Positions 7,854 through 15,107 of a stretch of DNA of 20,720 nucleotides are shown here, piece by piece. A program made the translations under genes and the position numbers. Position 1 is the stretch's first letter, and every line of letters begins with the position of its first letter. The notes beneath the pieces are model-generated. The model was not told where the DNA came from and ran no database searches. It was given only the letters and a program-made list of their open reading frames with translations. The stretch is from an uncultured Rikenella sp. (GTDB lineage Bacteria > Bacteroidota > Bacteroidia > Bacteroidales > Rikenellaceae): positions 8,491-29,210 of the forward strand of contig CAJTNK010000015.1 of the NCBI GenBank assembly GCA_910577885.1, in the 5' to 3' direction.

Positions 7854-7883
7854 CTCTCTGGTAATCCACTTTTCGACCGAACT

Positions 7884-8648
7884 ATGGACTGGAACGTAAA
7901 GATAGTAAAAAAATCACGGCCGTGGATCATGCTCGCCTTTTGCGGCCTGCTGACCCTCGCTTCGGCCGGGGCGAAACCCGCCCGGGAGCGGGTGGCGGGC
8001 GAAGGGGCGGAGTATGTCGTCCGGATGAAAACCTCCAAAGGAACGGTGCGTTTCCGACTCTTCAACGATACGCCGGTCCATCGCGACAACTTCGTCCGGC
8101 TCGTCGAACAGGGCTTCTACAAAAACCTGCTGTTCCACCGGGTGATTCGCGACTTCATGATCCAGACGGGCGATCCGGAGAGCGTCGAAGCGTCGCTCGT
8201 GAAGATCTACGGCGAGGCCGATGCCGGCTACAAGCTGGAAGCGGAAATCCGACCGCACTATTACCACCGCCGCGGGGCAGTGGCGGCCGCTCGGGAGGGG
8301 GACGACGAGAATCCGACCCGGAAGTCGTCCGGCTCGCAATTCTATATCGTCGTGGGGCGCGTTCAGAACGACAGCACGCTGGCAGCGGCTCGGGAGAAAA
8401 TCGCTGCCCGCGCGGCGGATCCGACGGCGGCGCAGATCACGCCGGAGCGCGAGAAGGTCTATCGCAAGGCGGGCGGTGCGCCGCACCTGGACGGCAGCTA
8501 CACCATCTTCGGCCAGGTGTTGGCGGGGATGGGGGTCGTGCGGCGGATCTCCGAAGCGCCCACCGACTTGCAGGATCGGCCGAAACAGGCGGATGTCTAT
8601 ATCAAAAGCATGGACCTGAAACTGGTCAGGGAGCGGAAAAAACGGTAA
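7884..8648 (+). CDS. Secreted cyclophilin-type peptidyl-prolyl cis-trans isomerase
   Basis: A 254-aa protein with a basic N-terminus and a hydrophobic segment near residues 14-30, hence exported to the periplasm or membrane-anchored; it probably accelerates folding of envelope proteins. The cyclophilin domain starts near residue 42 with VVRMKTSKGTVRFRLF and continues with FYKNLLFHRVIRDFMIQTGD, the family active-site segment (Arg, Phe, Met and Gln in register). SSGSQFYIVVG and DGSYTIFGQV follow. An insertion of about 45 residues with repeated Ala, Arg and Glu separates those last two motifs. Insertions here are common in Bacteroidetes members to my knowledge. An alternative start at 7929 would shorten the basic N-terminus. 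It is 62 bp upstream of pheS on the same strand and may be co-transcribed with it. Confidence 0.9.
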   Translation: MDWNVKIVKKSRPWIMLAFCGLLTLASAGAKPARERVAGEGAEYVVRMKTSKGTVRFRLFNDTPVHRDNFVRLVEQGFYKNLLFHRVIRDFMIQTGDPESVEASLVKIYGEADAGYKLEAEIRPHYYHRRGAVAAAREGDDENPTRKSSGSQFYIVVGRVQNDSTLAAAREKIAARAADPTAAQITPEREKVYRKAGGAPHLDGSYTIFGQVLAGMGVVRRISEAPTDLQDRPKQADVYIKSMDLKLVRERKKR

Positions 8649-8710
8649 CACCCATCCCTGCGGGGCCTCTTGTTAGGGTGTGTGCACGACGCGAGAAAAA
8701 CAACAGAGCG

Positions 8711-9745
8711 ATGATACGAAAGATAGAAAGTTTGCTGGACGAAGTCAAAGCCTTCGTGCCGAAAGGGTTGGCCGAGGTGGAAGAGTTCCGGATCCGGATG
8801 TTGGGCAAGAAAGGGGCGATAACGGCCCTGTTCGACGAGTTCAAGACCGCTTCGGCCGAACAGAAGCGGGAACTGGGCCAGGCTATGAATCGCCTGAAAA
8901 CGGCGGCCGTGGAGAAGATCAACGATCTGAAGGCTCGGCTGGAGGAGCTGGCCTTTGCCTCGTCCGATGCCTCGTCGCTGGCGCTGGACATGACGCGTCC
9001 GGCCGGGGCGGATCGGGTGGGGGCCCGGCATCCGATATCGCTGGTGCGGAACCGGATTCTGGAGATTTTCGGACGGATCGGCTTCGTGCCGGCCGAGGGG
9101 CCGGAAATCGAGGACGACTGGCACGTCTTCACGGCCTTGAACTTCCCGCCCGAGCATCCGGCACGGGACATGCAGGATACCTTCTTCGTCGAAAAGGGAC
9201 CGGATGTTTTGTTGCGGACCCATACTTCGTCGATTCAGGTGCGGGTGATGCAAACCCAACAACCCCCGATTCGGGTTATTTGTCCGGGGCGCGTGTTCCG
9301 CAACGAGGCTATCTCCTACCGCGCACACTGCATCTTCCACCAGGCCGAAGGGCTCTATATCGACCAAAACGTCTCGTTTGCCGACCTCAAACAGACGATC
9401 CTCTATTTTGCCAAAGAGATGTTCGGCGAAAAATCCGAAATCCGGATGCGGCCTTCTTACTTCCCGTTCACCGAGCCTTCCACGGAGGTCGATGTCTCGT
9501 GCAACCTGTGCGGGGGCAAGGGGTGTGCGGTGTGCAAACACACCGGATGGCTCGAAATCATGGGCGCCGGAATGGTCGACCCCAATGTCCTCGCGGCCTG
9601 CGGTATCGACAGCTCCAAATACTCCGGCTTTGCTTTCGGTATGGGCGTCGAACGCATCGCTATGCTTAAATACGGGGTCAAAGACCTCAGACTCTACTTC
9701 GAAAACGACTTGCGATTCCTCCGACAGTTTACTCCTGTCTTATAA
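8711..9745 (+). CDS. pheS: Phenylalanyl-tRNA synthetase alpha subunit
   Basis: Catalytic alpha subunit (344 aa) of the class II heterotetrameric synthetase that charges tRNA-Phe; the beta subunit gene pheT is not in this window. The N-terminal coiled-coil tRNA-binding region (about 1-85) includes FRIRMLGKKGAITALF. The catalytic core starts near residue 100 with RVGARHPISLVRN. Visible class II elements are RVFRNEAISYRAHCIFHQAEG (motif 2 region) and GFAFGMGVERIAMLKYG (motif 3). A cysteine cluster CNLCGGKGCAVC near residue 265 is found in many bacterial PheS proteins. The start has AACAGAGCG before it. The 62-bp gap to the prolyl isomerase holds a weak inverted repeat (ACACCC at 8648-8653 with GGGTGT at 8676-8681) of unknown meaning. 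Repeat copy B follows immediately downstream. Confidence 0.97.
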   Translation: MIRKIESLLDEVKAFVPKGLAEVEEFRIRMLGKKGAITALFDEFKTASAEQKRELGQAMNRLKTAAVEKINDLKARLEELAFASSDASSLALDMTRPAGADRVGARHPISLVRNRILEIFGRIGFVPAEGPEIEDDWHVFTALNFPPEHPARDMQDTFFVEKGPDVLLRTHTSSIQVRVMQTQQPPIRVICPGRVFRNEAISYRAHCIFHQAEGLYIDQNVSFADLKQTILYFAKEMFGEKSEIRMRPSYFPFTEPSTEVDVSCNLCGGKGCAVCKHTGWLEIMGAGMVDPNVLAACGIDSSKYSGFAFGMGVERIAMLKYGVKDLRLYFENDLRFLRQFTPVL

Positions 9746-9770
9746 ATCGTAACTTTTTTCGAATACTTTA

Positions 9771-10199
9771 CTTACCTACGGTATAGAACTGTTCCTTTTT
9801 TACTTTCGTTTCCCTCGCTTTACTTCGGTATTAATGTGTAAACGGTGTTTTTAGCGACGGGAGGGTACTGCCGCTTTTTGAAAAAAGCGGCACCAAAAAC
9901 TTTTGAGATAGCATACGCTATGTATGAGGCTCCGCAGTCCTCAAGGTTGTGGGTGGGGCTTTCTCGGTGCGGCGCATAATGCGCATATTACCTTAGTGCG
10001 CCGACACCGGAAAACCCCACCCAAAGCACGAGGCTGACACGGCCAAAGCATCCCAGCGGGATGCGCTCGGAAGTTTTTTTGGTTCTTTTTGTTCACAAAA
10101 AGAACAGTTCCTGCCCGTAGCCAATGACGGTTTGCAAACTACACGAAAGTAAAATGAGAGTAGCGAAGTAAAAAAGCAGCAGTACCCTCTCGTCGTTAA
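9771..10199 (-). repeat. Structured repeat family 1, copy B (long form, inverted relative to A)
   Basis: The core at 9870-10105 carries the same elements as copy A in reverse orientation: GCCGCTTTT/AAAAGCGGC hairpin (9870-9891), TAGCATACGCTA, GGCTCCGCAGTCC, a central hairpin between GGGTGGGG and CCCCACCC, GCATCCC-AGC-GGGATGC, and GTTCTTTTTG/CAAAAAGAAC (10082-10105). Arms of about 80-100 bp extend on both sides to CTTACCTACGGTATAGAACTG-like (9771) and CAGTACCCTCTCGTCGTT (10180) termini. The element fills almost the whole gap between pheS and dsbD, stopping 39 bp before the dsbD start. Confidence 0.92.
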
Positions 10200-10237
10200 G
10201 AGCAAGTATTCAAGAGAATTAATTTTAAGATAGTTGT

Positions 10238-12397
10238 ATGAAATTGAGACAGATTTTTTCAGTGTGTTTGTTGGGTTTTTTGGGAGTATGGAGTGTGGTG
10301 GGTCAGCCGATCAAGAATCCGGTGCGTTGGACCTTCACTTCGTCGGGCGAGGAGGTGGAGATGGTGGCTGCGATCGGGGGGGAGTGGCACATGTACGACT
10401 TGGGGCCGTATGACGGGGGGCCGAATGCCACTGTTTTCACGTTTGAGCTGCCGGAGGGGGTTACGTTGGATGGCGGGGTTCGGCAGTTGGATCGTCCGAC
10501 CCGGGTTCAGGATGAGATTTTCGGGATGGAGATCGGGTATTTTGCGAAGAGTGCCCGATTTGCGCAGAAGTTCCGGGTTTCGCCTCAGCGTGCTGCAGCC
10601 GGGGACCCGATTGAGATCCGGGGGACGGTGGAGTGGCAGGTTTGCGACGATGAGAGTTGTCTGCCGCCGACGGACGAGGATTTCACGGTGACGATCACGC
10701 CGACTCGGGTGGAGAAAGCTCCGAAGGCTGCACAGCAGGCTGAGGAGACCGATCTTCCGGCGGCACTGGATCAGCCCGCGGCGCCGGACCCGGAAGGGAA
10801 GATGGTGCGCGACGAGGCGATATTCGTGACCCCGGTTGAGGCGGCGGATGTGGTGGCGGACTCTTCGGCGGTGGCGCCGGCGGAGGGCGAAGTGTCGTTC
10901 GAGGGGCTGGAGCGTAATGAAGCCAAGAGCTTTTGGACCATTATCGTCGAGGCGATCTTGTGGGGGTTTGCGGCGTTGCTGACGCCGTGCGTCTTTCCGA
11001 TGGTGCCGATGACCGTCAGCTTCTTCATGAAAGGGAGTCAGAACAAGGCCAAGGGGCGGTTTATGGCCTCGTTCTACGGGATCTCGATCGTGGCGCTGTA
11101 TACGCTGCCGATTGCGGCCATCATTCTGATTACCTACCTGGTCGGCGGGGATTCCGTGACGGCCGATATCTTCAACTGGCTGGCTACGCATTGGGTGTCG
11201 AACCTCCTTTTCTTCCTGATTTTCATGATCTTCGCTGCGTCGTTCTTCGGGGCGTTCGAAATCACGATGCCGTCGAAACTGGTCAACAAAAGCGATGCCA
11301 AGGCAGATAAGGGGGGATTGGTCGGCGTATTCTTCATGGCGTTGACGCTGGTGCTGGTGTCGTTCTCCTGCACCGGGCCGATTGTCGGGACGGTGCTCGT
11401 GAAATCCACGCAGGGCGCTATCTGGGAACCGATCTTTACGATGCTCGCTTTCTCGGCGGCGTTTGCACTGCCGTTCACGATCTTCGCTTTCTTCCCGGCG
11501 CTGCTCAAAAACCTCCCCAAGTCGGGCGGATGGCTCAACTCGGTCAAGGTGGTGCTCGGGTTCATCGAGTTGGCGCTGGGGCTCAAATTCCTCAGTGTGG
11601 CGGACCAGACATATCATTGGGGATTGCTCGACCGGGAGGTCTATGTGGCCTTGTGGGTGGTGATCTTTGCGCTGCTCGGGTTCTATCTGTTGGGGAAAAT
11701 CCGATTTGCGCATGACAGCGAGGTGAAGCATGTGAGTGTCAAACGGTTGTTCCTCTCGATCATTACCTTCGCCTTTGTCGTCTACCTGATTCCGGGGATG
11801 TTCGGCGCGCCGCTCAAGGCGTTGAGCGGCTATCTGCCGCCGCTTTCGACTTTGGACTTCAACCTCTCGGCTTCTGCGGGGGGCGGGGCGGTGTCGTCGC
11901 TCGACCGCTCGAAAATTGAAGGCGGGGCGCCGAAATACAGCGATTTTCTGCACTTGCCGCATGGGTTGGAGGGCTTCTTCGACTACCGGCAGGGGATGGA
12001 GTATGCTGCGGCGGTGGGGAAACCGGTCTTCCTCGACTTTACGGGCCATGGCTGCGTGAACTGTCGCGAGATGGAGGCCAATGTCTGGAGCGATCCGACG
12101 GTGCAACGGATCCTGCGGGACAACTATGTGATCGTCGCACTCTACGTGGACGACAAGAAACAGCTTCCGGAGTCGGAGTGGGTGACGACCCCGGACGGCA
12201 AGGTGCGCAAGACGCTGGGCAAGATCAACGCCACGTTCCAGATCGAACGGTTCGGGATCAATGCGCAGCCGTACTATGTGTTGCTGAACAACGACGGAGA
12301 ACCGCTCGTGACGCCGCGGTCGTATGACCTGAATGTGAACGGCTTCATCAATTTCCTGGAGTCCGGCTTGGCGGCTTATCGGGCGCAACGGAGGTAG
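10238..12397 (+). CDS. dsbD: Thiol:disulfide interchange protein DsbD (cytochrome c-type biogenesis/thioredoxin)
   Basis: Membrane electron conduit that carries reducing power from cytoplasmic thioredoxin to periplasmic thiol proteins (719 aa). A signal peptide spans about residues 1-22. The periplasmic N-terminal domain has Cys136 and Cys141 in CDDESCLPP, the DsbD alpha-domain pair. The central transmembrane domain (about 230-560) carries the two conserved cysteines, Cys251 in LTPCVFPMVP and Cys378 in SFSCTGPIVG. The C-terminal thioredoxin-like domain has Cys606 and Cys609 in GHGCVNCREME. All three redox pairs are therefore present. The acidic Ala/Pro-rich linker at about 165-215 joins the first two domains. 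TAATTTTA at 10220-10227 is a near match to a -7 box but would leave almost no leader. A hairpin terminator follows at 12437. Confidence 0.95.
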   Translation: MKLRQIFSVCLLGFLGVWSVVGQPIKNPVRWTFTSSGEEVEMVAAIGGEWHMYDLGPYDGGPNATVFTFELPEGVTLDGGVRQLDRPTRVQDEIFGMEIGYFAKSARFAQKFRVSPQRAAAGDPIEIRGTVEWQVCDDESCLPPTDEDFTVTITPTRVEKAPKAAQQAEETDLPAALDQPAAPDPEGKMVRDEAIFVTPVEAADVVADSSAVAPAEGEVSFEGLERNEAKSFWTIIVEAILWGFAALLTPCVFPMVPMTVSFFMKGSQNKAKGRFMASFYGISIVALYTLPIAAIILITYLVGGDSVTADIFNWLATHWVSNLLFFLIFMIFAASFFGAFEITMPSKLVNKSDAKADKGGLVGVFFMALTLVLVSFSCTGPIVGTVLVKSTQGAIWEPIFTMLAFSAAFALPFTIFAFFPALLKNLPKSGGWLNSVKVVLGFIELALGLKFLSVADQTYHWGLLDREVYVALWVVIFALLGFYLLGKIRFAHDSEVKHVSVKRLFLSIITFAFVVYLIPGMFGAPLKALSGYLPPLSTLDFNLSASAGGGAVSSLDRSKIEGGAPKYSDFLHLPHGLEGFFDYRQGMEYAAAVGKPVFLDFTGHGCVNCREMEANVWSDPTVQRILRDNYVIVALYVDDKKQLPESEWVTTPDGKVRKTLGKINATFQIERFGINAQPYYVLLNNDGEPLVTPRSYDLNVNGFINFLESGLAAYRAQRR

Positions 12398-12436
12398 GCT
12401 GTTTTACGGGCGCATATTATGTTCTGTAAGTAAGGT

Positions 12437-12474
12437 GTTACGGCTCGCTGTTTTCAGCAGCCGTAACGCGTTTT
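12437..12474 (+). terminator. Probable terminator of dsbD
   Basis: Stem GTTACGGCT (12437-12445) with AGCCGTAAC (12459-12467), inner pairs GCTG/CAGC, and TTTT at 12471-12474 after a short GCG. The T-run is brief, so efficiency is uncertain. Confidence 0.6.
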
Positions 12475-12522
12475 GAGAGGGGGCTGAAAACTGAATGTGT
12501 AACCTTTTTTTCGAGAAAAATC

Positions 12523-13176
12523 ATGAAATTTCTTACAACGACCTTTCGGATCAGTGCTGTGGTCCTGTTGACGGTAGGTTCGATCTCCCGGTCGGCCGCT
12601 CAGACGGCGCGAGTGCAGGAAGTCTCTGCCGACGAGTTTGCCCGGGCTTATGCTCAGCGCAGCAGGTATCAGGCGAAGGTCGATACGCTGACTTTTCCGC
12701 CGATCCGGGAGAAGGTCCGCCAGAGTACGAGGGAGAAGCTGAGCGCTTTGGAGGCCTCGGATACGGCCCCTTATTATCTCTTAAAAAGCACGGATCCTGA
12801 ATTCGCTATAGGTCCGGTGCTGAAATTTCCGTCCCGGGTGGTGGGGGTGATTATGTCGTGTGCGTTCGAGGAGTGCGAGTGTTGGTTTTTCCGGGAGTAC
12901 AATGGTCGGTTCCTCGCGAAGACAGTCACCGGAGGAGTCGAAGAACGCTGTGTCTCCAAAGAGGGTTATTTGATGGCTTGGCGCGGGCACGGTTATGACG
13001 CGAATGTGGATATCTCGATCTATCATTTAAAGGAGGACGGGGTGCAGTTGGTCGCCGAATTCCCGGATGTGCCGATTAACGGTTGGGATTGTGTTTGTTG
13101 GGGGGCCGATCGTACGCTCTATATAGGGGGAGAGCACAATGAGTTCGCTAACAAGAACCTGAAACTCAGTTTTTAA
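12523..13176 (+). CDS. Secreted protein of unknown function, cysteine-containing
   Basis: I do not recognise this 217-aa protein. A clear signal peptide (about residues 1-26, ending SRSAAQ) predicts export. The mature part begins with a charged, probably helical segment (about 30-80). A beta-rich part follows with six cysteines at 113, 118, 120, 143, 190 and 192, including ECEC and CVC, followed by the tail GADRTLYIGGEHNEF. The paired cysteines could form disulfides or bind a metal; this is inference. It lies directly downstream of dsbD on the same strand, so it could be a DsbD-dependent thiol substrate. However, a hairpin terminator lies between them and the gap is 125 bp. No lipoprotein cysteine is present. 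A small terminator-like hairpin follows the stop. The start is the first ATG and fits the signal peptide. Confidence 0.75.
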   Translation: MKFLTTTFRISAVVLLTVGSISRSAAQTARVQEVSADEFARAYAQRSRYQAKVDTLTFPPIREKVRQSTREKLSALEASDTAPYYLLKSTDPEFAIGPVLKFPSRVVGVIMSCAFEECECWFFREYNGRFLAKTVTGGVEERCVSKEGYLMAWRGHGYDANVDISIYHLKEDGVQLVAEFPDVPINGWDCVCWGADRTLYIGGEHNEFANKNLKLSF

Positions 13177-13179
13177 GAT

Positions 13180-13198
13180 AAAAGCGGGAGACGCTTTT
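13180..13198 (+). terminator. Short terminator-like hairpin after the unknown secreted protein
   Basis: AAAAGCG (13180-13186), loop GGAGA, CGCTTTT (13192-13198). It begins 4 nt after the stop codon. The four terminal T residues are part of the stem. Confidence 0.55.
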
Positions 13199-13481
13199 GC
13201 AGTTTAGTGGGTTTTCTCGCCGTCAGGGTGCCGCTGGCGCGCCTACCGGGTGTTTTGTCGGGGTTGTTTTTGCCCGTTTTTCTCTCCCGGCAGGCCAATC
13301 CCGAGTGCCGGAAGGCACCGCCCGCCCGGCGCACCCGTTGGGTGTTTTGCTGGGGTTCTCTCGGCTTTATTTAGGCCGCCGCCCGCGTAGGGCAGTCGTA
13401 GCTAGTTGCCGAGCCAACCCCAGCTCTCGTGTGCCAAGCGGTACCGGCCTGCCGCAGCTCGGTCCGTACAACGGGGGCGTA
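13199..13481 (-). repeat. GC-rich non-coding stretch with two family-2 modules
   Basis: No gene is visible. On the minus strand two modules resemble those at 4785 and 5373. The better one (13277-13319) has GGTGCC-TTCC-GGCAC and, after a spacer, CCGGGAGAGAAAAA. A weaker one (13212-13240) has GCGCCAGCGGCAC followed by CGGCGAGAAAA. The phrases GGGTGTTTTG and GCCGGTACCGCTTGGCAC-like segments also recur. The tract sits between two convergent genes. Confidence 0.65.
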
Positions 13482-13527
13482 AAACAAAGCGAGTAACCTT
13501 TCATGCGAAAGGTTACTCGCTTTGTTT
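13482..13527. terminator. Perfect 21-bp hairpin between convergent genes, likely bidirectional terminator
   Basis: The arms at 13482-13502 and 13507-13527 are perfectly complementary (AAACAAAGCGAG... with ...CTCGCTTTGTTT) around the loop ATGC. On the plus strand it runs into TTTGTTTCTTTTGTTC; on the minus strand it ends in GCTTTGTTTTA. It lies between the unknown secreted protein (+) and the TonB gene (-) and could stop transcription from both sides. Confidence 0.75.
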
Positions 13528-13584
13528 CTTTTGTTCAGTCGGCCCCGCCTTTTGCAAATATCCCTCCCCCGACAGAATTACTAA

Positions 13585-14286
13585 TTATTCCAGCACAAAC
13601 GTGATCGGCACATTGACATAAACCCGCACCGGTTTTCCCCGGTTCGACCCCGGTTTCCACTTGGGCGAGCTTTTCACCACCCGCACCGCCTCTTCGTCCA
13701 AGTACTTGTCCACCCCGCGTCGCACCGTCACCCGGCTGATCGAGCCGTCGCGTTCCACGACGAACTGCAACATCACTTTCCCCTGCGACCCATTGTCGAT
13801 CGCCACCGGCGGATACTTAATATGCTGGCTACACCACCGCGAAAAAGCGTTCACATCCCCTCCCATAAAACTCGGCATCTCTTCAGCAATAACCACTGGA
13901 TCATCTTCCACGACTTCTTCTTCGCCGGTGTAGGTCCCCCCGAACTTCCCCACGTCCACCGCCAAGTCCTGGGTTACGTCCAAGTCCAAGATATTCATCG
14001 TCTGCTCAATTTTGGCATCGTTCTGCACCACGTTGAGCAAGTCAGAGAGCACCACGGCCTGCGTTTTCATCGGCGCCGGCGGACGCTTGTCTTCCTGCAC
14101 CGTGACTTCGGTCATCTCGGTCTCGACGGCCACTACCTCCTCCTGCACCAAGTTCTCGATCTTCCGTTCCTTCTGGCTCCAGCTGAACAGACCGATACAA
14201 GCGGCCAAAGCCACGATAATTCCGATCTCCAGAAAATAGCTCCGCTTATTTTCCAAGTCGGCTTTGGGTGATTTTTTGAGTTCCAT
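13585..14286 (-). CDS. TonB family energy transducer
   Basis: A 233-aa inner-membrane-anchored periplasmic protein that couples proton motive force (ExbB/ExbD) to TonB-dependent outer-membrane receptors. A short cytoplasmic N-terminus (ELKKSPKADLENKRS) precedes a single transmembrane helix at about 18-36 (YFLEIGIIVALAACIGLF). An acidic Glu/Val-rich periplasmic linker follows, instead of the long Pro-Lys repeats of proteobacterial TonB. The C-terminal TonB domain starts near residue 140 with PSFMGGDVNAFSRWCSQHI and includes YPPVAIDNGSQGKVMLQFVV and WKPGSNRGKPVRVYVNVPITF. The Gly-Gly-Asp near the domain start and the Trp-Lys-Pro-Gly segment are typical of Bacteroidetes TonBs. It has its own promoter-like sequence in the gap to the upstream response regulator. 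ExbB/ExbD and receptors are not in the window. Confidence 0.92.
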   Translation of the reverse strand: MELKKSPKADLENKRSYFLEIGIIVALAACIGLFSWSQKERKIENLVQEEVVAVETEMTEVTVQEDKRPPAPMKTQAVVLSDLLNVVQNDAKIEQTMNILDLDVTQDLAVDVGKFGGTYTGEEEVVEDDPVVIAEEMPSFMGGDVNAFSRWCSQHIKYPPVAIDNGSQGKVMLQFVVERDGSISRVTVRRGVDKYLDEEAVRVVKSSPKWKPGSNRGKPVRVYVNVPITFVLE

Positions 14287-14331
14287 GGATTAGTATGTGT
14301 TCGTGTTCTTGACAGAGTGGATTCGTTGACA

Positions 14332-14362
14332 CAAAGCTATGCGTTTTATTTGTAAAATGCAA
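14332..14362 (-). promoter_or_regulatory. Promoter for the TonB gene
   Basis: On the minus strand, TTG at 14362-14360 is separated by 20 nt from TAGCTTTG at 14339-14332. This fits the Bacteroidetes -33/-7 arrangement (TTTG, 19-21 nt, TAnnTTTG). It is the best-spaced promoter in the window and lies in the 86-bp gap downstream of the response regulator. Confidence 0.65.
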
Positions 14363-14372
14363 GACCGGACGA

Positions 14373-15083
14373 TTAAATCTCGACCAAGCCGTTTTTGATG
14401 GCGTAGACCACCAAATTCGCCGTGTTTTTGCAGTTCGTTTTTTCGAGAATGTTGGCCCGGTGCTTGTCGACGGTCCGTTTCGAGATGAAGAGCCGGTCGG
14501 CGATTTCGTTGTTGGTCAGCCCCTTGCAGATCAGCAGCAGGATCTCCCGTTCGCGGTCCGACAGACAGATCTCGTCGGCGGCATCCGCTGCCCGGTTGTC
14601 GTCGTCCGCGTCGTCCGTCCCCCCTCCCGTTCCGGACGAGGAGGAGCGGAGGTTGCTCACCAGGTTGAACAGCAGCTCCTGCGAAAAGTACGAGCCCCCC
14701 TCCAACACCGCCTCCAGTGCGGCATAGACCTCCGAAATATCCGAGTTTTTGAGCAGGAAGCCTTTGACTCCCTGCGACACCATCCGGAAGTAGTAGTCCT
14801 CCTCGCCGTACATCGAGAGGGTGATGATCCTCAGGTCGGGATACCGGGCCAAGGCGATCCCCGCGGCCTCGATCCCGTTCATCCCCGGCATCGAGATGTC
14901 GAGCAGCACGATGTCCGGCATCCGATCGCCCGCCGCCTCGAGCCAGCCGATCATCTCTTCGCCGCTGGCGGCCTCGCCGGCTACCCGGTAGCGCGGGTGG
15001 GAGTCCAGGAGCAGTTTCAGACCGTGCCGGAACAACGCGTGGTCGTCCACCAACAGAACCGTATGCCGAGCCTCCGTCGCCAT
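14373..15083 (-). CDS. LuxR/NarL-type DNA-binding response regulator
   Basis: A 236-aa two-component response regulator. The receiver domain (about 5-125) shows the acidic pair Asp13-Asp14 in LLVDDH, phospho-acceptor Asp62 in VLLDISMPGMNG, the switch Ser in TLSMYGEE, and Lys in GFLLKNSD. A linker of about 30 residues rich in Ser, Gly and Asp follows. The C-terminal LuxR helix-turn-helix domain (about 170-236) includes LSDREREILLLICKGLTNNEIA and the recognition part ISKRTVDKHRANILEKT. No histidine kinase is in the window, so it is an orphan here. It begins 24 nt after the glnS stop on the same strand, suggesting co-transcription with glnS. Its targets and signal are unknown. Confidence 0.93.
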   Translation of the reverse strand: MATEARHTVLLVDDHALFRHGLKLLLDSHPRYRVAGEAASGEEMIGWLEAAGDRMPDIVLLDISMPGMNGIEAAGIALARYPDLRIITLSMYGEEDYYFRMVSQGVKGFLLKNSDISEVYAALEAVLEGGSYFSQELLFNLVSNLRSSSSGTGGGTDDADDDNRAADAADEICLSDREREILLLICKGLTNNEIADRLFISKRTVDKHRANILEKTNCKNTANLVVYAIKNGLVEI

Positions 15084-15107
15084 CTCTCAGTCTCCGATCC
15101 TTCCTGG

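Noticed and set aside
5564..7864. 766-codon open frame on the plus strand opposite the patatin gene
   Set aside because: It is a shadow of the GC-rich minus-strand gene: Val, Arg and Asp-rich, with no known motifs, while the opposite strand encodes a clear patatin-barrel protein.
7808..8089. 94-residue N-terminal extension of the patatin gene
   Set aside because: It would cover the divergent promoter and the start of the prolyl isomerase gene and would bury the signal peptide that begins at 7807.
8649..8710. Attenuator or T-box leader for pheS
   Set aside because: The inverted repeat is short (6 bp plus 3 bp), there is no Phe-rich leader peptide, no T-box motif and no following T-run.
10259..12388. 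709-codon frame opposite dsbD, and 913-codon frame opposite nrdJ (17942-20683)
   Set aside because: Both give Arg, His and Pro-rich peptides without recognisable domains, as expected for the antisense of GC-rich genes. The sense strands encode complete, motif-rich enzymes.
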